From Rhodocyclales bacterium (GTDB taxonomy: Bacteria > Pseudomonadota > Gammaproteobacteria > Burkholderiales > Rhodocyclaceae): a stretch of DNA of 64,000 bases. Below the pieces are notes generated by a model. The model had not been told where the DNA came from and ran no database searches. It worked only from the letters and a program-made list of their open reading frames with translations. Each line of letters opens with the position of its first letter. Position 1 is the stretch's first letter. Location: positions 1 to 64,000 of the forward strand of contig JAQGMG010000029.1 in NCBI GenBank assembly GCA_028292485.1, in the 5' to 3' direction. The position numbers and the translations under genes were made by a program. This document shows, one piece after another, positions 16,656 through 26,631 of this stretch.

Positions 16656-19409
16656 TCAGGTCGAATCAGACGGCTTGCCGCGCGCATCTTCAATCGATGC
16701 CAGAAGCATTTGCAGCGCGGCGAATTCTGTCGGCTTGATGAGGTGGTGATCAAAGCCGGCTTCGCGGGCACGGCGGCGGTCTTCCTCCTGGCCCCATCCC
16801 GTGAGGGCGACGATGAAGGTGCTGCGATCGGGAAAGTTTGCGCGAATGGTGCGGGTGACTTCGTAGCCGTCCATGCCGGGCATGCCAATGTCAAGAAGAA
16901 TGACCTCGGGGTCGTAGGCTTCGAATAGGGCGAGCGCTGCGGGGCCATCGTGTGCAATGCGCACGTCGACGCCAAGCAGGCCGAGTAGCAGGCCAAGGCT
17001 TTCGGCGGCGTCGCGGTTGTCGTCGACGACGAGAATGCGTTTGCGGGAGATGGCGGCCGCGGGCTCTTCGGGCTTTGTCGCATCTGCCGCGTGAGTCGTG
17101 GCGAGTGGCAGACGCACGCTGAATTCGCTGCCCTGGTCCGGCCCGTCGCTGTGCGCTTCGAGCCTGCCGCCATGCATGGTGGCGAGGCGGCGGGCGAGAG
17201 AGAGGCCGATACCTAGCCCGCCCTGGCCACGGCTACTGGCGTGATCGCCGCGGCTGAACATTTCGAACAGGCGTGGCAACATGTCCGGCGCGATGCCGCT
17301 GCCATTGTCGCGGACCGTGATGATGACTTCGTCATTACTGCGCTGCGCGCTAACCATGATCTGGCCGCCGTCCTCGGTGTACTTGGCGGCGTTGTCGAGC
17401 AGGTTGGCGAGGATCTGCGCAAGGCGCACCGCGTCGCCTTCGAGCCACAGCGGCTCTTGCGGCAATGACACGCTGAGCTTGTGGCCCGCCGTCTGGATCA
17501 GCGGTTCGCTGGTTTCGACGGCATTGCGCACGATGGCCGCGACCTCGACGCGTTCCTTGCGCAGTGCCAGCGTGCCGCGACTGATGCGCGACATCTCAAG
17601 CAGGTCATCGACGAGGCGCACGAGGTGATTGACCTGCCGCTCCATCATTTCGTGCACCGGTGTGAGGGTCCCGTCGGCCGCGTTGTTGCGGTCGCGTGTC
17701 AGACGCAGCACCGAGAGCGAGTTGCGCAATGGGGCGAGAGGATTGCGCAATTCGTGCGCGAGAGTGGCAAGGAATTCGTCCTTGGCGCGGTCGGCCTCGG
17801 CGAGGCGTTCTGCCTGCTCGCGAATGGCTTGTTCCGCCTGCTGACGATCGGTGATATCGCGTGTGGTGCCGGCAACAGCGACGACTTCGCCATGTGCGCC
17901 GAAGACGGGAACGAAGATGTAGTCGTAAACGCGGCGCCCGTTCGTGCCCGTGAAAGGAATCTCGCCGCGGATCGGAGCGCGCGTGTTGATGACCTGATCG
18001 ATTTCATCGTCATGCATTTCGGCATGCCAGGGCTCGTAACCCAGTTCGAGCCAGCTCTTGCCGCGCGGATCGCCCAGACCCCATGTCTTGATGAGCGCTT
18101 CGTTGGCATAGGCGCAACGATGATTGAGGCCGAATACGTAAACGAAGTCAGGCGTGCTCGACAGCGTCGCCTCGTAGATACGCCGCTGTGTTTCGGACTC
18201 CGCCACGATCCGGTCACGTTCCTCGTCAGCGTGTCTTTGTGCCGTGACATTGCGGAAATAGACGGCGATACCCTCCGACGAGGGATAGGTGTGCACCGTG
18301 TACCAGCGGTCATGTTGCTGGAAGTGCGCTGTCATGGAGGAAGCTTCGCCCGCATTCATTGCCGAGAGATAGGCATGCTCGAAGGGGGTGTTTGCAATCT
18401 GGTATTCGTCCCAGATGCTCTTTCCGAGGAGATCGCTGCGCGTGCGGTCGAGGATGTTCTCCGCTTCGCGATTGAGATAGGTGAAGCGCCATGCGCGGTC
18501 GAGCGAGAAGAAGCCCTCGGTGATGCTCTCGAGGATTTCGGTGGCCCGCAGGTTCCTGCCGACTTGCACACGCTCGGTGATGTCCATGCCGGTGGGCACG
18601 ACGAACAGCACCTGGCTGTCCTCGTTCTTGATCGGCATGCAGGCGAAATCGACGACACGCTCGGAGCCGTCTGCCAGGAAGTAGGTGCTCTCACCGCGGA
18701 ACGCTTCGCCGCGTATCGACCGCTCCACGCCGTCGCGCAGCCATGCCTGCACGGTGGCTGAACGATTCCACCAGCCGCATTCCCAGAAGGGTTTGCCGAT
18801 GACGTCTTCGGGTACGTAGCCGCACTGTTCGAGACTGGAACGATTGGCATCCATGACGATGCCATTCAGGTCGAGCCGGCCAGCGAAGAGTCCCTGGTCG
18901 TAAACCGCCTGGAAGTGGTTGTTGGATTCAGCCAGCCGGCGATTGGCGGCGGCGAGTTTGCTACGCTCTTCCTGCTCGCTGTGCTTCATGCGTACCAGTT
19001 CGGTAGCATCTTCAACGTGGTTGATGATGTACGCCAGTTCCCCGTCAGCCGACAACACGGGCCCGTTTACCGAGCTCCAGTAGCGCTCCACGAAGCCACC
19101 CCCCTCGCTCGCAGGACGACGGATGTCGTACTTCTGGACGGCCATGGTGTCCGCTGTCCTGGTGGCGATGACGCGTTCGAACGACGCGCGCGCGTTGGCA
19201 ATGCCGTTGGCATCCGGATCGTCCGGATTTACGGGAAACACTTCGAAGAGCGGGCGACCGATGATCTGCTCGCGCTGCGTCAGGGTGGCGCGCAGATAGG
19301 CGTCGCTGGCCTCGACGATGGTGAAGTCCGCATCGGGCCGCAAAAGCAGGAGCAGGCCCGGCGCGCTGCGGAAAATATGCTGGAAATCGATGTCGGCTGG
19401 CACTGACAT
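16656..19409 (-). CDS. Hybrid multi-PAS sensor histidine kinase with receiver domain
   Basis: 917 aa from ATG 19409 (MSVPADIDFQHIF). Four PAS/PAC modules in series occupy about residues 1-530, each ending in a DITER/DATEL-like boundary. HisKA has phospho-acceptor His552 in FLATLAHELRN; the HATPase has NLLDNAAKYTEDGG and DNGSGI; the C-terminal REC has Asp840 in ILLDIGMPGMDG. No membrane segment is obvious, so it is likely cytosolic and senses a small molecule, light or redox state through PAS. No DNA-binding partner gene is adjacent; signalling through its own receiver or a distant regulator is inferred. It is followed after 24 bp by the broken DedA gene. Confidence 0.92.
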   Translation of the reverse strand: MSVPADIDFQHIFRSAPGLLLLLRPDADFTIVEASDAYLRATLTQREQIIGRPLFEVFPVNPDDPDANGIANARASFERVIATRTADTMAVQKYDIRRPASEGGGFVERYWSSVNGPVLSADGELAYIINHVEDATELVRMKHSEQEERSKLAAANRRLAESNNHFQAVYDQGLFAGRLDLNGIVMDANRSSLEQCGYVPEDVIGKPFWECGWWNRSATVQAWLRDGVERSIRGEAFRGESTYFLADGSERVVDFACMPIKNEDSQVLFVVPTGMDITERVQVGRNLRATEILESITEGFFSLDRAWRFTYLNREAENILDRTRSDLLGKSIWDEYQIANTPFEHAYLSAMNAGEASSMTAHFQQHDRWYTVHTYPSSEGIAVYFRNVTAQRHADEERDRIVAESETQRRIYEATLSSTPDFVYVFGLNHRCAYANEALIKTWGLGDPRGKSWLELGYEPWHAEMHDDEIDQVINTRAPIRGEIPFTGTNGRRVYDYIFVPVFGAHGEVVAVAGTTRDITDRQQAEQAIREQAERLAEADRAKDEFLATLAHELRNPLAPLRNSLSVLRLTRDRNNAADGTLTPVHEMMERQVNHLVRLVDDLLEMSRISRGTLALRKERVEVAAIVRNAVETSEPLIQTAGHKLSVSLPQEPLWLEGDAVRLAQILANLLDNAAKYTEDGGQIMVSAQRSNDEVIITVRDNGSGIAPDMLPRLFEMFSRGDHASSRGQGGLGIGLSLARRLATMHGGRLEAHSDGPDQGSEFSVRLPLATTHAADATKPEEPAAAISRKRILVVDDNRDAAESLGLLLGLLGVDVRIAHDGPAALALFEAYDPEVILLDIGMPGMDGYEVTRTIRANFPDRSTFIVALTGWGQEEDRRRAREAGFDHHLIKPTEFAALQMLLASIEDARGKPSDST

Positions 19410-19560
19410 GCAGGAAAACCACGAGCAGGTTGAACGATCTTTGAGGGATCGTTGAAGGAGGCGTCCGACTGACGTCAGCGAAAGCCGATGGCGTTTCCTG
19501 GCGCACCTGGACTGCGATGCTTGTGCAAGCAATGTTCCTGCACTGCATGGGCTTTGTCCA

Positions 19561-20265
19561 TCATGTTCTTGCCGCCCCGGCAGCCAGCCCGCGCACGCTG
19601 CAATACAGCACCAGTGCGTTGAGCAAATGCCATGCGAAGTGAGTACCAATCGGGATGCCCGTCGGCCATGCTGCGCACAGCGCCATGTCCAGTGTGCGCA
19701 ACGTCAGCGAAAGTGCGAACAGCAGCGTGGCGGCCGATAGCCATGGCACTGCGGCGCGGGCTTGTCGGCGTGCGCCAAGGGCAAACAGGCACAGGATTGC
19801 ACCGGGTAGCAGATAGCCTTCCGAGCCGTTGAGGCCCAGATTGCCGAGCGCGGCAATGGCGCGGTCTGCGGCGATGAAGGCCAGCACACCAAGCCAGCAG
19901 GCCCATGCGGGCCACGCCACGATGCGTCGCAGGTAGCGATGCAGGAAAGCCAGGATGAACAGGGCAATGCTGCCGACATCGAGCCACATTCCCCAGACGG
20001 TGCCGAAGACATGGAAAAGGCCGCTGCAAAGGCCCACGCAGACGATCAGCAGGGCCAGCGCACGCACCTCGGCACGCACCGCGGTTTGCATCTCCCCGCG
20101 CGAACCTGTGCTGCGCGCTTGTCGCCACAATGCGATGCCTGCGATCAGGAAGGCAAGATTGGTGAGCGCGTTGAGTGGCTCCGACCACAGCGAGGGATCG
20201 GTGCGCTCGCAGTAGTTGTCGACATGGGCGAAGAGCCTGGCAAAAGTGTTGGCGAAAAGATCCAT
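19561..20265 (-). CDS. Ceramidase-family integral membrane protein
   Basis: 234 aa, about seven membrane segments. The early CERTDPSLWSEPLNALTNLAFL, then SGLFHVFGTVWGMWLDV, and late THFAWHLLNALVLY give the Cys/Glu, S-x3-FH-x-D and H-x-x-WH pattern of the alkaline ceramidase/CREST superfamily, whose His and Asp bind a catalytic zinc. Bacterial members are mostly uncharacterised membrane hydrolases. It begins 7 bp after the folate cyclo-ligase gene, so the two are co-transcribed. Lipid-amide hydrolysis is inferred from family. Confidence 0.75.
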   Translation of the reverse strand: MDLFANTFARLFAHVDNYCERTDPSLWSEPLNALTNLAFLIAGIALWRQARSTGSRGEMQTAVRAEVRALALLIVCVGLCSGLFHVFGTVWGMWLDVGSIALFILAFLHRYLRRIVAWPAWACWLGVLAFIAADRAIAALGNLGLNGSEGYLLPGAILCLFALGARRQARAAVPWLSAATLLFALSLTLRTLDMALCAAWPTGIPIGTHFAWHLLNALVLYCSVRGLAAGAART

Positions 20266-20272
20266 GCCGGCT

Positions 20273-20866
20273 CTACGACCGCTCCGCCTTGAAGGCGCCC
20301 GCTTCGGTGACGATCCAGTCCAGCGGTCTGTCGTGCGCAGCCTCGGCGATGTGCGGCAGACGACCCAGTTCGAAGCCGACGCCGATGGTCTGCGGCGGCG
20401 GACTCAGGCTTTCGAGGGTGCGATCGAAGTAGCCGCCACCGTAGCCGAGTCTGTAGCCACGGGCGTCAAAACCATTGACAGGTATGAGCAGGAGCGATGC
20501 TTGCAACGCTTCTCCTGCGACGGGCGTCGGGATGCCGTAGCGATCAGGCGCCACGACGCTGTCAGGCGCCCAGCGGCGAAAGCTCAGCGGCAAGTCCTGG
20601 TCAACGACGACGGGCAAGCCTGCGCGTCGTGAAGGTTCGCCAGTCAGCCAGGTGGTGACCAGCGGGCGCAGATCGGGCTCGCCGCGAAACGGCCAGCAGA
20701 AACCGAGCGTCGAGTGGCGATGATCGGCATCGAGCTCTTCGAGCAGGCTGTGCAAGTGTTGCAGCAGCGCGTTTTCAAGTTGCCTGCGCTCGGCAGCGGG
20801 CAGTGCTTCGCGCGCTGCAATCAAGCGCTGGCGCAGGTTCTGGCGGTCAGGATGAGCGGATTCCAC
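20273..20866 (-). CDS. 5-formyltetrahydrofolate cyclo-ligase
   Basis: 197 aa. RQRLIAAREAL at the N-terminus and the signature GYRLGYGGGYFDRTL (about 134-148) identify the enzyme that converts 5-formyl-THF to 5,10-methenyl-THF with ATP. It diverges from the lytic transglycosylase gene, a frequent arrangement in betaproteobacteria. In many gammaproteobacteria 6S RNA lies upstream of this gene; I see no 6S-like structure here. Confidence 0.92.
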   Translation of the reverse strand: MESAHPDRQNLRQRLIAAREALPAAERRQLENALLQHLHSLLEELDADHRHSTLGFCWPFRGEPDLRPLVTTWLTGEPSRRAGLPVVVDQDLPLSFRRWAPDSVVAPDRYGIPTPVAGEALQASLLLIPVNGFDARGYRLGYGGGYFDRTLESLSPPPQTIGVGFELGRLPHIAEAAHDRPLDWIVTEAGAFKAERS

Positions 20867-21068
20867 GTGCTATGCTCCGGCGCTTGTTTTGCTCAAGCTT
20901 GCCGTGTGGAATGTCGTGTACATACTATCCATGTGGCACAAATCGCCATGCATGCTTGCCTGGCAACAACCTGGCAGGAATGGCCTGGCAGGGCTTGGCA
21001 AAACTGATTCGGGATCGACTTTGAAACTGATGGGCTTGAACACTGATTTGACGAGAGGATGGTACGTC

Positions 21069-23063
21069 ATGCCGCGGGCCTTGTGCAGGCGCGCGCTGGC
21101 AACCGGCTGGCTGGTGATTGCGGCTTCGATGGGGGCCCTCGTTCCGGTCGCGACGGCATGGGGTCAGCCTGTAGAAACCGAAGCTGGCGATGCACGCATC
21201 ATTGCGGCGCGCGAGTACGCCAGTCGTGGCGACACGGCTCGCCTGGAGCAGATGGCCAGCACGCCCGGCAGTCACCCGCTGGAGCCCTATGTCGGTTACT
21301 GGCTGCTGGCGACACGTGTCGCGCGCATCAGCGATCCTCTGGCAACACAACCGATCCGCGATTATCTGCAGGCCAACGAGGGCTCGCTGCTGGCCGAACG
21401 TCTGCGCATAGACTGGCTCAAGCGCCTCGGCCGCGAGAATCAGTGGCAACTTTTCAACGAAGAATACAGTCGTGTGCAGCAGCCCGATGGCGAGTTGCTG
21501 TGCGATGCCGTGCGCGGACGCGGTGCCTCTGCCGACATCGCCTTGCAAACGGTGGAAGCGCAGTGGCTGACGCTCACCGATGCTTCGGATGCCTGTGCGG
21601 CTTCGTTGCAGGCACTGGTCGACGCCGGGCGCAAATCCGCCGACGACGTGCAGTGGCGTTTCCGGCGCATGGTCGAGGCCAACCGTCCGGCCGCAGCACG
21701 CCAGGCCGTCGGCATGATGTCCAACGTGATTGCGCCCGACCCCGCGACGCTGGGCCGCGCTTTCGACAATCCCATGCAGTATCTGATGTCGCCCGCAGCG
21801 CGCGGCGCAAGCACGCGCGGTGCGCGTGAGCTGGTGCTGGCTGCGGTGGCGCGTGCTGCACGTACCGACCCGCGTGCCACCTATCTGCGTTGGCGTGCCC
21901 TGAACGAGACCCACTATTCGGTCGGCGAGCGTGCTTACGCAATCGGCCAGATCGCCTGGGGCGCGGCATTGGCGCAGATGCCCGAAGCTGTGCAGTGGTT
22001 CGCTGCTGCACGCGATTTGCTGCCGAACATGCCGATGAGCGACGAGCAGGCTGCCTGGCAGATGCGCAGCGCCTTGCGCGCCGGCGACTGGCCCGCCGTG
22101 CAGGCTGCGACGGACTCGATGACGAGCGCGCAACGCAACCTGCCGGAATGGACTTACTGGCAGGGCCGCGCGCTGCAGTTGCAAGGTCATCCGCTGGAAG
22201 CGCGCGCCCTGTTCGAACGCTATGCCGGCGAGCCGACGTTCTACGGCATCCTGTCGGCTGAAGCGCTGGGCCGCAGCATCTCCTGGCCGCAGGCGGCGAT
22301 CCCGCCCACCTTGCTGGAAATGTCGCGTGTAGAAAGCAGCGGCGACGTGCGACGTGCTATCGCATTGCTGCGACTCGACATGCGCGTCGAAGCGCTGCGT
22401 GAATGGAGCTGGGGCATGCGCGGTGCGGAAGATCGCTTTCTGCTGTCTGCCGCCGAATATGCCAGGCGCATTGGTCTGTACGATCGTGCCATCAATGCGG
22501 CCGACCGCACACGACTTCAGCACGACTACAGCCTGCGTTATCTCGCGCCTTACTACGACGTGTTCTCACGCGAAGCGCGCACCAACCGCCTCGACCTGCA
22601 CTGGGTGTATGGCCTGACACGTCAGGAAAGTCGCTTCCACCCGGTTGCGCGTTCGTCGGCAGGCGCACAGGGCCTCATGCAGATCATGCCTGCGACGGGC
22701 CGCATGATGGCGCGCCTCGTCGGCATACAGGGCTACAACACCAATCAGCTGGCCGAAACCGAACCCAACATACAGCTCGGTACGGCCTACCTGCGCAATG
22801 TCCTCGACAGCCTCAACAACTCATATGTCATGGCGACTGCTGCCTACAACGCCGGCCCCGGACGCGCCAAACGCTGGCGCGACAATCGGGCACTGGAAGG
22901 CGCCATCTATGCCGAGACGATCCCCATCACCGAAACGCGCGATTATGTGAAGAAGGTGATGGCCAATGCCATCGCTTACGCAATGCTGCTCGACGGCCGT
23001 CCGATTTCGCTGACGCAGCTCCTCGGCACCGTGCCCGGCGACACCATGCAGGCCGCGCGTTAA
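21069..23063 (+). CDS. slt: Soluble lytic murein transglycosylase (Slt70-like)
   Basis: 664 aa. ATG 21069 is chosen as it has AGAGGA upstream and starts a signal peptide (MPRALCRRALATGWLVIAAS... cut near AWGQ). A long superhelical alpha-rich domain is followed by the GH23 catalytic domain: TRQESRFHP with catalytic Glu520, SSAGAQGLMQIMPATG, NIQLGTAYL and TAAYNAGPGR. It cleaves peptidoglycan to 1,6-anhydromuropeptides in the periplasm. A longer frame back to 20889 lacks start signals. Confidence 0.93.
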   Translation: MPRALCRRALATGWLVIAASMGALVPVATAWGQPVETEAGDARIIAAREYASRGDTARLEQMASTPGSHPLEPYVGYWLLATRVARISDPLATQPIRDYLQANEGSLLAERLRIDWLKRLGRENQWQLFNEEYSRVQQPDGELLCDAVRGRGASADIALQTVEAQWLTLTDASDACAASLQALVDAGRKSADDVQWRFRRMVEANRPAAARQAVGMMSNVIAPDPATLGRAFDNPMQYLMSPAARGASTRGARELVLAAVARAARTDPRATYLRWRALNETHYSVGERAYAIGQIAWGAALAQMPEAVQWFAAARDLLPNMPMSDEQAAWQMRSALRAGDWPAVQAATDSMTSAQRNLPEWTYWQGRALQLQGHPLEARALFERYAGEPTFYGILSAEALGRSISWPQAAIPPTLLEMSRVESSGDVRRAIALLRLDMRVEALREWSWGMRGAEDRFLLSAAEYARRIGLYDRAINAADRTRLQHDYSLRYLAPYYDVFSREARTNRLDLHWVYGLTRQESRFHPVARSSAGAQGLMQIMPATGRMMARLVGIQGYNTNQLAETEPNIQLGTAYLRNVLDSLNNSYVMATAAYNAGPGRAKRWRDNRALEGAIYAETIPITETRDYVKKVMANAIAYAMLLDGRPISLTQLLGTVPGDTMQAAR

Positions 23064-23091
23064 GATTTTTCAGCCTGAGGTCAAAAGCTTC

Positions 23092-23461
23092 ACCGCAGAG
23101 GCGCTGAGGACGCAGAGGGCCGCAGAGGAAACGGCCTTGCTTCCGTCGCACGCACATCCCGGTCTCAACTTATCCAAAGGCGGGAATCAGCGCTCGCACG
23201 ACAACGCAAGCTCGTCGTTCCAAGAAGCTGTTCACGATCTCTGCAAGGCGCTGTTTTGGGCTCGTCATTCCGGTGAAAACCGGAATCCAGTACGCAGCTC
23301 CGCGCCTGGATCCCGGTTTTCACCGGGATGACGGTGGTTGGGGAGCTCTTCCCCCGCCTGAAATCAGCATCAAATTTTCGTAGCCAATGACATTGGAAGG
23401 ATCGAGGACAGGTTCTCAGGGTTTTCTTTGCGGCCCTCTGCTTTCTCCGCATCTTTGCGGT
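23092..23461. repeat. Inverted ACCGCAGAGG repeats enclosing a REPIN
   Basis: Left arm ACCGCAGAGGCGCTGAGGAC... (23092-23132) and right arm ...CTCCGCATCTTTGCGGT (23421-23461) are imperfect reverse complements, about 40 bp each. Between them at 23263-23333 lies a REP doublet CGTCATTCCGGTGAAAACCGG / CCGGTTTTCACCGGGATGACG. The gene-free stretch 23064-23646 contains this composite and nothing else I recognise. Confidence 0.7.
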
Positions 23462-23646
23462 AAGCCGCCCGCAGAGCCTGCCCTCGACCTGATCAGGGGG
23501 CCGATGGCGTTGGCTTGACGGTGTGCATAGGCAAGCCGCCAAGACCGAACGGCGGCAAGTCTTTGCCGCCATGCGGTTAAGGCTTGACCTCGCCATGTGA
23601 CTAGGCCATGTTCAGGATTCAGGTTGGCAAGAAGCAAAAGCAGGAT

Positions 23647-24633
23647 ATGACTTTGCGCAGCGTTCTCCTTGTGGGTGGCACCGGCTTTATCGGCAGTAGC
23701 GTGGCACAACGCCTTTCCGCGTTGGGCCTGCATGTCATCGTGCCGACGCGGCGGCTGACCAAGGGCGACGCATTGCGCATGCTGCCGACCATCGACCTGG
23801 TCGAGGCCGATATCTACGACACCTGCGCGCTGTGTGGCCTGATGAACGAGGTCGATGCGGTGGTCAATCTGGTGGGCGTGCTGCATTCGGAATCCGACGC
23901 GCCATACGGACCGGAATTCGCCCGCGCACATGTCGAGTTGCCGCGCACGCTGGTGGCGGCCGCACGACTCTCCGAGGTGCCTCGCATCGTGCATGTCAGT
24001 GCGCTGGGTGCCGACATTCACGGGCCGTCCGAATATCTGCGTTCCAAGGCCGATGGCGAAGCGGTGATCCGCGCCACGGGCCCGGAGATCGCGTGGAGCA
24101 TCTTTCGCCCGGCAGTGGTTTTTGGCCCGCACGACAAATTTCTCAATCTGTTCGCTACGCTCACGGCGCATCTGCCAGTGCTGCCATTGGGTGGCGCGCA
24201 TACCCGCTTCCAGCCGGTATTCGTCGAAGACGTGGCGGCGGCGATTGTTCACGCCGTGCTGCATCGCGCCGGTCTCGGCGAAACAATCGAGCTGGCCGGC
24301 CCGCGCATCTACACACTTGCTGAACTGGTGAGTTACGTGGCGCAGCTGCAGGACCATCATTGCATGATATTGCCGCTATCGGAGAAACTCGCACTGCTGC
24401 AGGCGGCAATCATGGAGTGCTTGCCTGGCCCGTTGATGAGTCGCGACAATGTGCGTTCGATGCGCCGCGATTGTGTTGCGAGCACGAGTGTTGCAGGCAC
24501 GACTGCGTCCATGCCATTCGGCATTCATGCAACCGCGCTGGAGACAGTCGCGCCGCAATGGCTGTGCGACGACGGCGACTGGCGCGGCATGTTCAACGGC
24601 TTTCGCCAGCGGGCGCATCGCAGGAATCTGTGA
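23647..24633 (+). CDS. NDUFA9-like NAD(P)-binding epimerase/SDR protein
   Basis: About 328 aa. VLLVGGTGFIGSSVAQRL (Rossmann GGTGFIG) is at the start, followed by DAVVNLVGVL, VHVSALGAD, SEYLRSKADGE (the YxxxK equivalent) and FRPAVVFGP. This pattern matches the complex I NDUFA9 family of atypical SDR proteins, often next to slt in betaproteobacteria. I prefer the ATG at 23647; one at 23608 adds MFRIQVGKKQKQD. Enzymatic activity unknown. Confidence 0.82.
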   Translation: MTLRSVLLVGGTGFIGSSVAQRLSALGLHVIVPTRRLTKGDALRMLPTIDLVEADIYDTCALCGLMNEVDAVVNLVGVLHSESDAPYGPEFARAHVELPRTLVAAARLSEVPRIVHVSALGADIHGPSEYLRSKADGEAVIRATGPEIAWSIFRPAVVFGPHDKFLNLFATLTAHLPVLPLGGAHTRFQPVFVEDVAAAIVHAVLHRAGLGETIELAGPRIYTLAELVSYVAQLQDHHCMILPLSEKLALLQAAIMECLPGPLMSRDNVRSMRRDCVASTSVAGTTASMPFGIHATALETVAPQWLCDDGDWRGMFNGFRQRAHRRNL

Positions 24634-24746
24634 TGGCGTCATCGGCCATGGCCTGTGCCATTGGCTACAACGGTAACCTACAAACCGTGCGGCAGAAGAC
24701 CGGCCAGCACACTATGCTTCAGGCATGAAGGAAAGCGAGCAGCGCA

Positions 24747-25391
24747 GTGAAGCTGATCATCGGTGACTACAACTACTCCTCCTGGTCGATGCGCGGCTGG
24801 CTTGCGCTCAAGGCAAGCGGCATGGCCTTCGACACCATTTGCATTGCCTTGCGCGAGCCCGACACCGCAGAACAGATTGCGCGCTACAGCCCGTCGGGTC
24901 GCGTGCCATGTCTGATCGATGACGGTCTGACGATATGGGATTCGCTGGCCATAGCCGAGTACTGCGCCGAACGCAGTCCCGCGATGTGGCCGGGCGAGGT
25001 GGCAGAGCGCGCCGTTGCGCGTTCGGTCAGTGCCGAGATGCACAGCAGCTTCACCGCCTTGCGCACCCATATGTCGATGAATATCCGCAAGGACTATGGC
25101 GGCCACGGGCGTACGCCTGAAGTGCTCGATGACATTGCACGCATCAAGGCGATCTGGGTGGACTGCCTGCGGCGCTTCGGCACCGGCGGCCCGTATCTGT
25201 TTGGTCAATGGAGCATTGCCGACATCATGTATGCGCCGGTGTGCATGCGTTTCGTCAGCTACGGCGTCGAGCTCGATGGCGTAGCCGCCGACTACCTGCA
25301 CAGCGTGCAGGCGCACCCGCACGTGCAGGAGTGGGTCGCCGCGGCGCTGGCGGAGGCGCATCGCATTCCGTATTACGATGCCTATGGTTGA
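24747..25391 (+). CDS. Glutathione S-transferase family protein
   Basis: 214 aa from a GTG. The N-terminal thioredoxin-like domain has NYSSWSMRGWLALKASG (catalytic Ser/Tyr region), RVPCLIDDG (cis-Pro) and WDSLAIAEY; an all-helical C-terminal domain follows with YLFGQWSIADIMYAPV. Conjugates glutathione to an electrophile; substrate unknown. It lies 113 bp after the NDUFA9-like gene, same strand. Confidence 0.9.
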   Translation: MKLIIGDYNYSSWSMRGWLALKASGMAFDTICIALREPDTAEQIARYSPSGRVPCLIDDGLTIWDSLAIAEYCAERSPAMWPGEVAERAVARSVSAEMHSSFTALRTHMSMNIRKDYGGHGRTPEVLDDIARIKAIWVDCLRRFGTGGPYLFGQWSIADIMYAPVCMRFVSYGVELDGVAADYLHSVQAHPHVQEWVAAALAEAHRIPYYDAYG

Positions 25392-25555
25392 TTGATCTCT
25401 TCACCAGTCCGGCGCGCCGTGTCGATACGAAAATGAATAACCGCCGGTGAGCGCTCCGCGCTTGCTGGGCGATAATGCGTGTCGATGTACTCATTCGATA
25501 TGTGCCTTCGATATGTTCTTTCGATACGTCATTTCCAATCGGTAATAAATGCCCA

Positions 25556-26581
25556 ATGCATCTAGCCGTCTTTGAAGACACGCCGCTGAATGATCTGAAC
25601 ACCTTGCGTCTACCGGCCCGCGCGAAGCGCTACGCGGAGATTCATTCTGCCGAGCAGCTGCTCAAGCTGGTGCGTCGTGGCGATCTCGACGGCCATCGGG
25701 TTGCCGTACTGGGCGGTGGTAGCAATGTGGTGCTGCGAAGCGGCGTGCTGGACGCTTTCGTCCTGCACATCAGCATCCCCGGCCACAGTCTGATGAACGA
25801 GGTGGAGGACGCCTGGATCGTGCGTGCCGGTGCCGGCGTCAACTGGCATGAGTTCGTACGCTTCACGCTCGAGCAAGGCTGGGCCGGGCTGGAAAATCTG
25901 TCGTTGATTCCCGGCACGGTCGGTGCCGCGCCCATTCAGAATATCGGCGCCTATGGTGTTGAGTTGGCTGACCGCTTCTTTGCGCTCGAGGCGGTGGATC
26001 TGCGCAGCGGGCAGATCGTCAGCCTCGACAAGAAGACCTGCCAGTTCGCCTATCGCGACAGCCTGTTCAAGCAACAGGCAGCGGGGCGTTTCATCATCAC
26101 GGCGGTGAGTTTCCGCCTGCCCAAGCAATGGCATGCCGTCACCGAATATGCCGATGTGGCCAACGAGCTCAAGCAGCTCGGGCTGACCAACCCCACCCCC
26201 ATGGATATGTCGGATGCCGTCATGAGCATTCGCAGCCGCAAGCTGCCCGACCCGGCGCTGTTACCCAACGCCGGCAGTTTCTTCAAGAATCCGGTGGTCA
26301 GTGCCGAGCGCTTTGCCGAGCTGGCCGTGACATGGCCGAAACTGCCGCACCATCCGCAGGATGACGGCAGCATCAAGCTCGCTGCAGGCTGGCTCATCGA
26401 ACAGGCCGGTTGGCGTGGGCGCAGCATTGGTCCGGCGGGCATGTATGACAAGCAGGCGCTCGTGCTGGTCAATCATGGCGGCGCGACGGGCGAGGATGTG
26501 CTCAACCTGGCCGACAGCGTACGCGCGGCAGTGGTCGAGAAATTCGGCGTGGTGCTGGAGCAGGAACCGGTAATGCTCTGA
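25556..26581 (+). CDS. murB: UDP-N-acetylenolpyruvoylglucosamine reductase
   Basis: 341 aa, close to the E. coli-type (type I) MurB length. FAD-binding VLGGGSNVVL, NLSLIPGTVGAAPIQNIGAYG, YRDSLFK, the catalytic-serine loop NAGSFFKNP and the C-terminal EQEPVML are all present. It makes UDP-MurNAc with NADPH. ATG 25556 begins the conserved MHLAVFEDTPLNDLNTLRL; an upstream ATG at 25475 gives non-family sequence. Convergent with the aldolase gene. Confidence 0.95.
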   Translation: MHLAVFEDTPLNDLNTLRLPARAKRYAEIHSAEQLLKLVRRGDLDGHRVAVLGGGSNVVLRSGVLDAFVLHISIPGHSLMNEVEDAWIVRAGAGVNWHEFVRFTLEQGWAGLENLSLIPGTVGAAPIQNIGAYGVELADRFFALEAVDLRSGQIVSLDKKTCQFAYRDSLFKQQAAGRFIITAVSFRLPKQWHAVTEYADVANELKQLGLTNPTPMDMSDAVMSIRSRKLPDPALLPNAGSFFKNPVVSAERFAELAVTWPKLPHHPQDDGSIKLAAGWLIEQAGWRGRSIGPAGMYDKQALVLVNHGGATGEDVLNLADSVRAAVVEKFGVVLEQEPVML

Positions 26582-26631
26582 TTGGCCGGGTGCTTCGGGC
26601 TGCACCGGCGCGGCGCAGCCCCGGCTCATCT

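Noticed and set aside
20867-21068. 6S RNA gene upstream of the folate cyclo-ligase gene
   Set aside because: The region is too short and shows no long interrupted duplex with a central bubble.
20889-21068. N-terminal extension of the lytic transglycosylase
   Set aside because: The extension has no ribosome site and would bury the signal peptide that starts at 21069.
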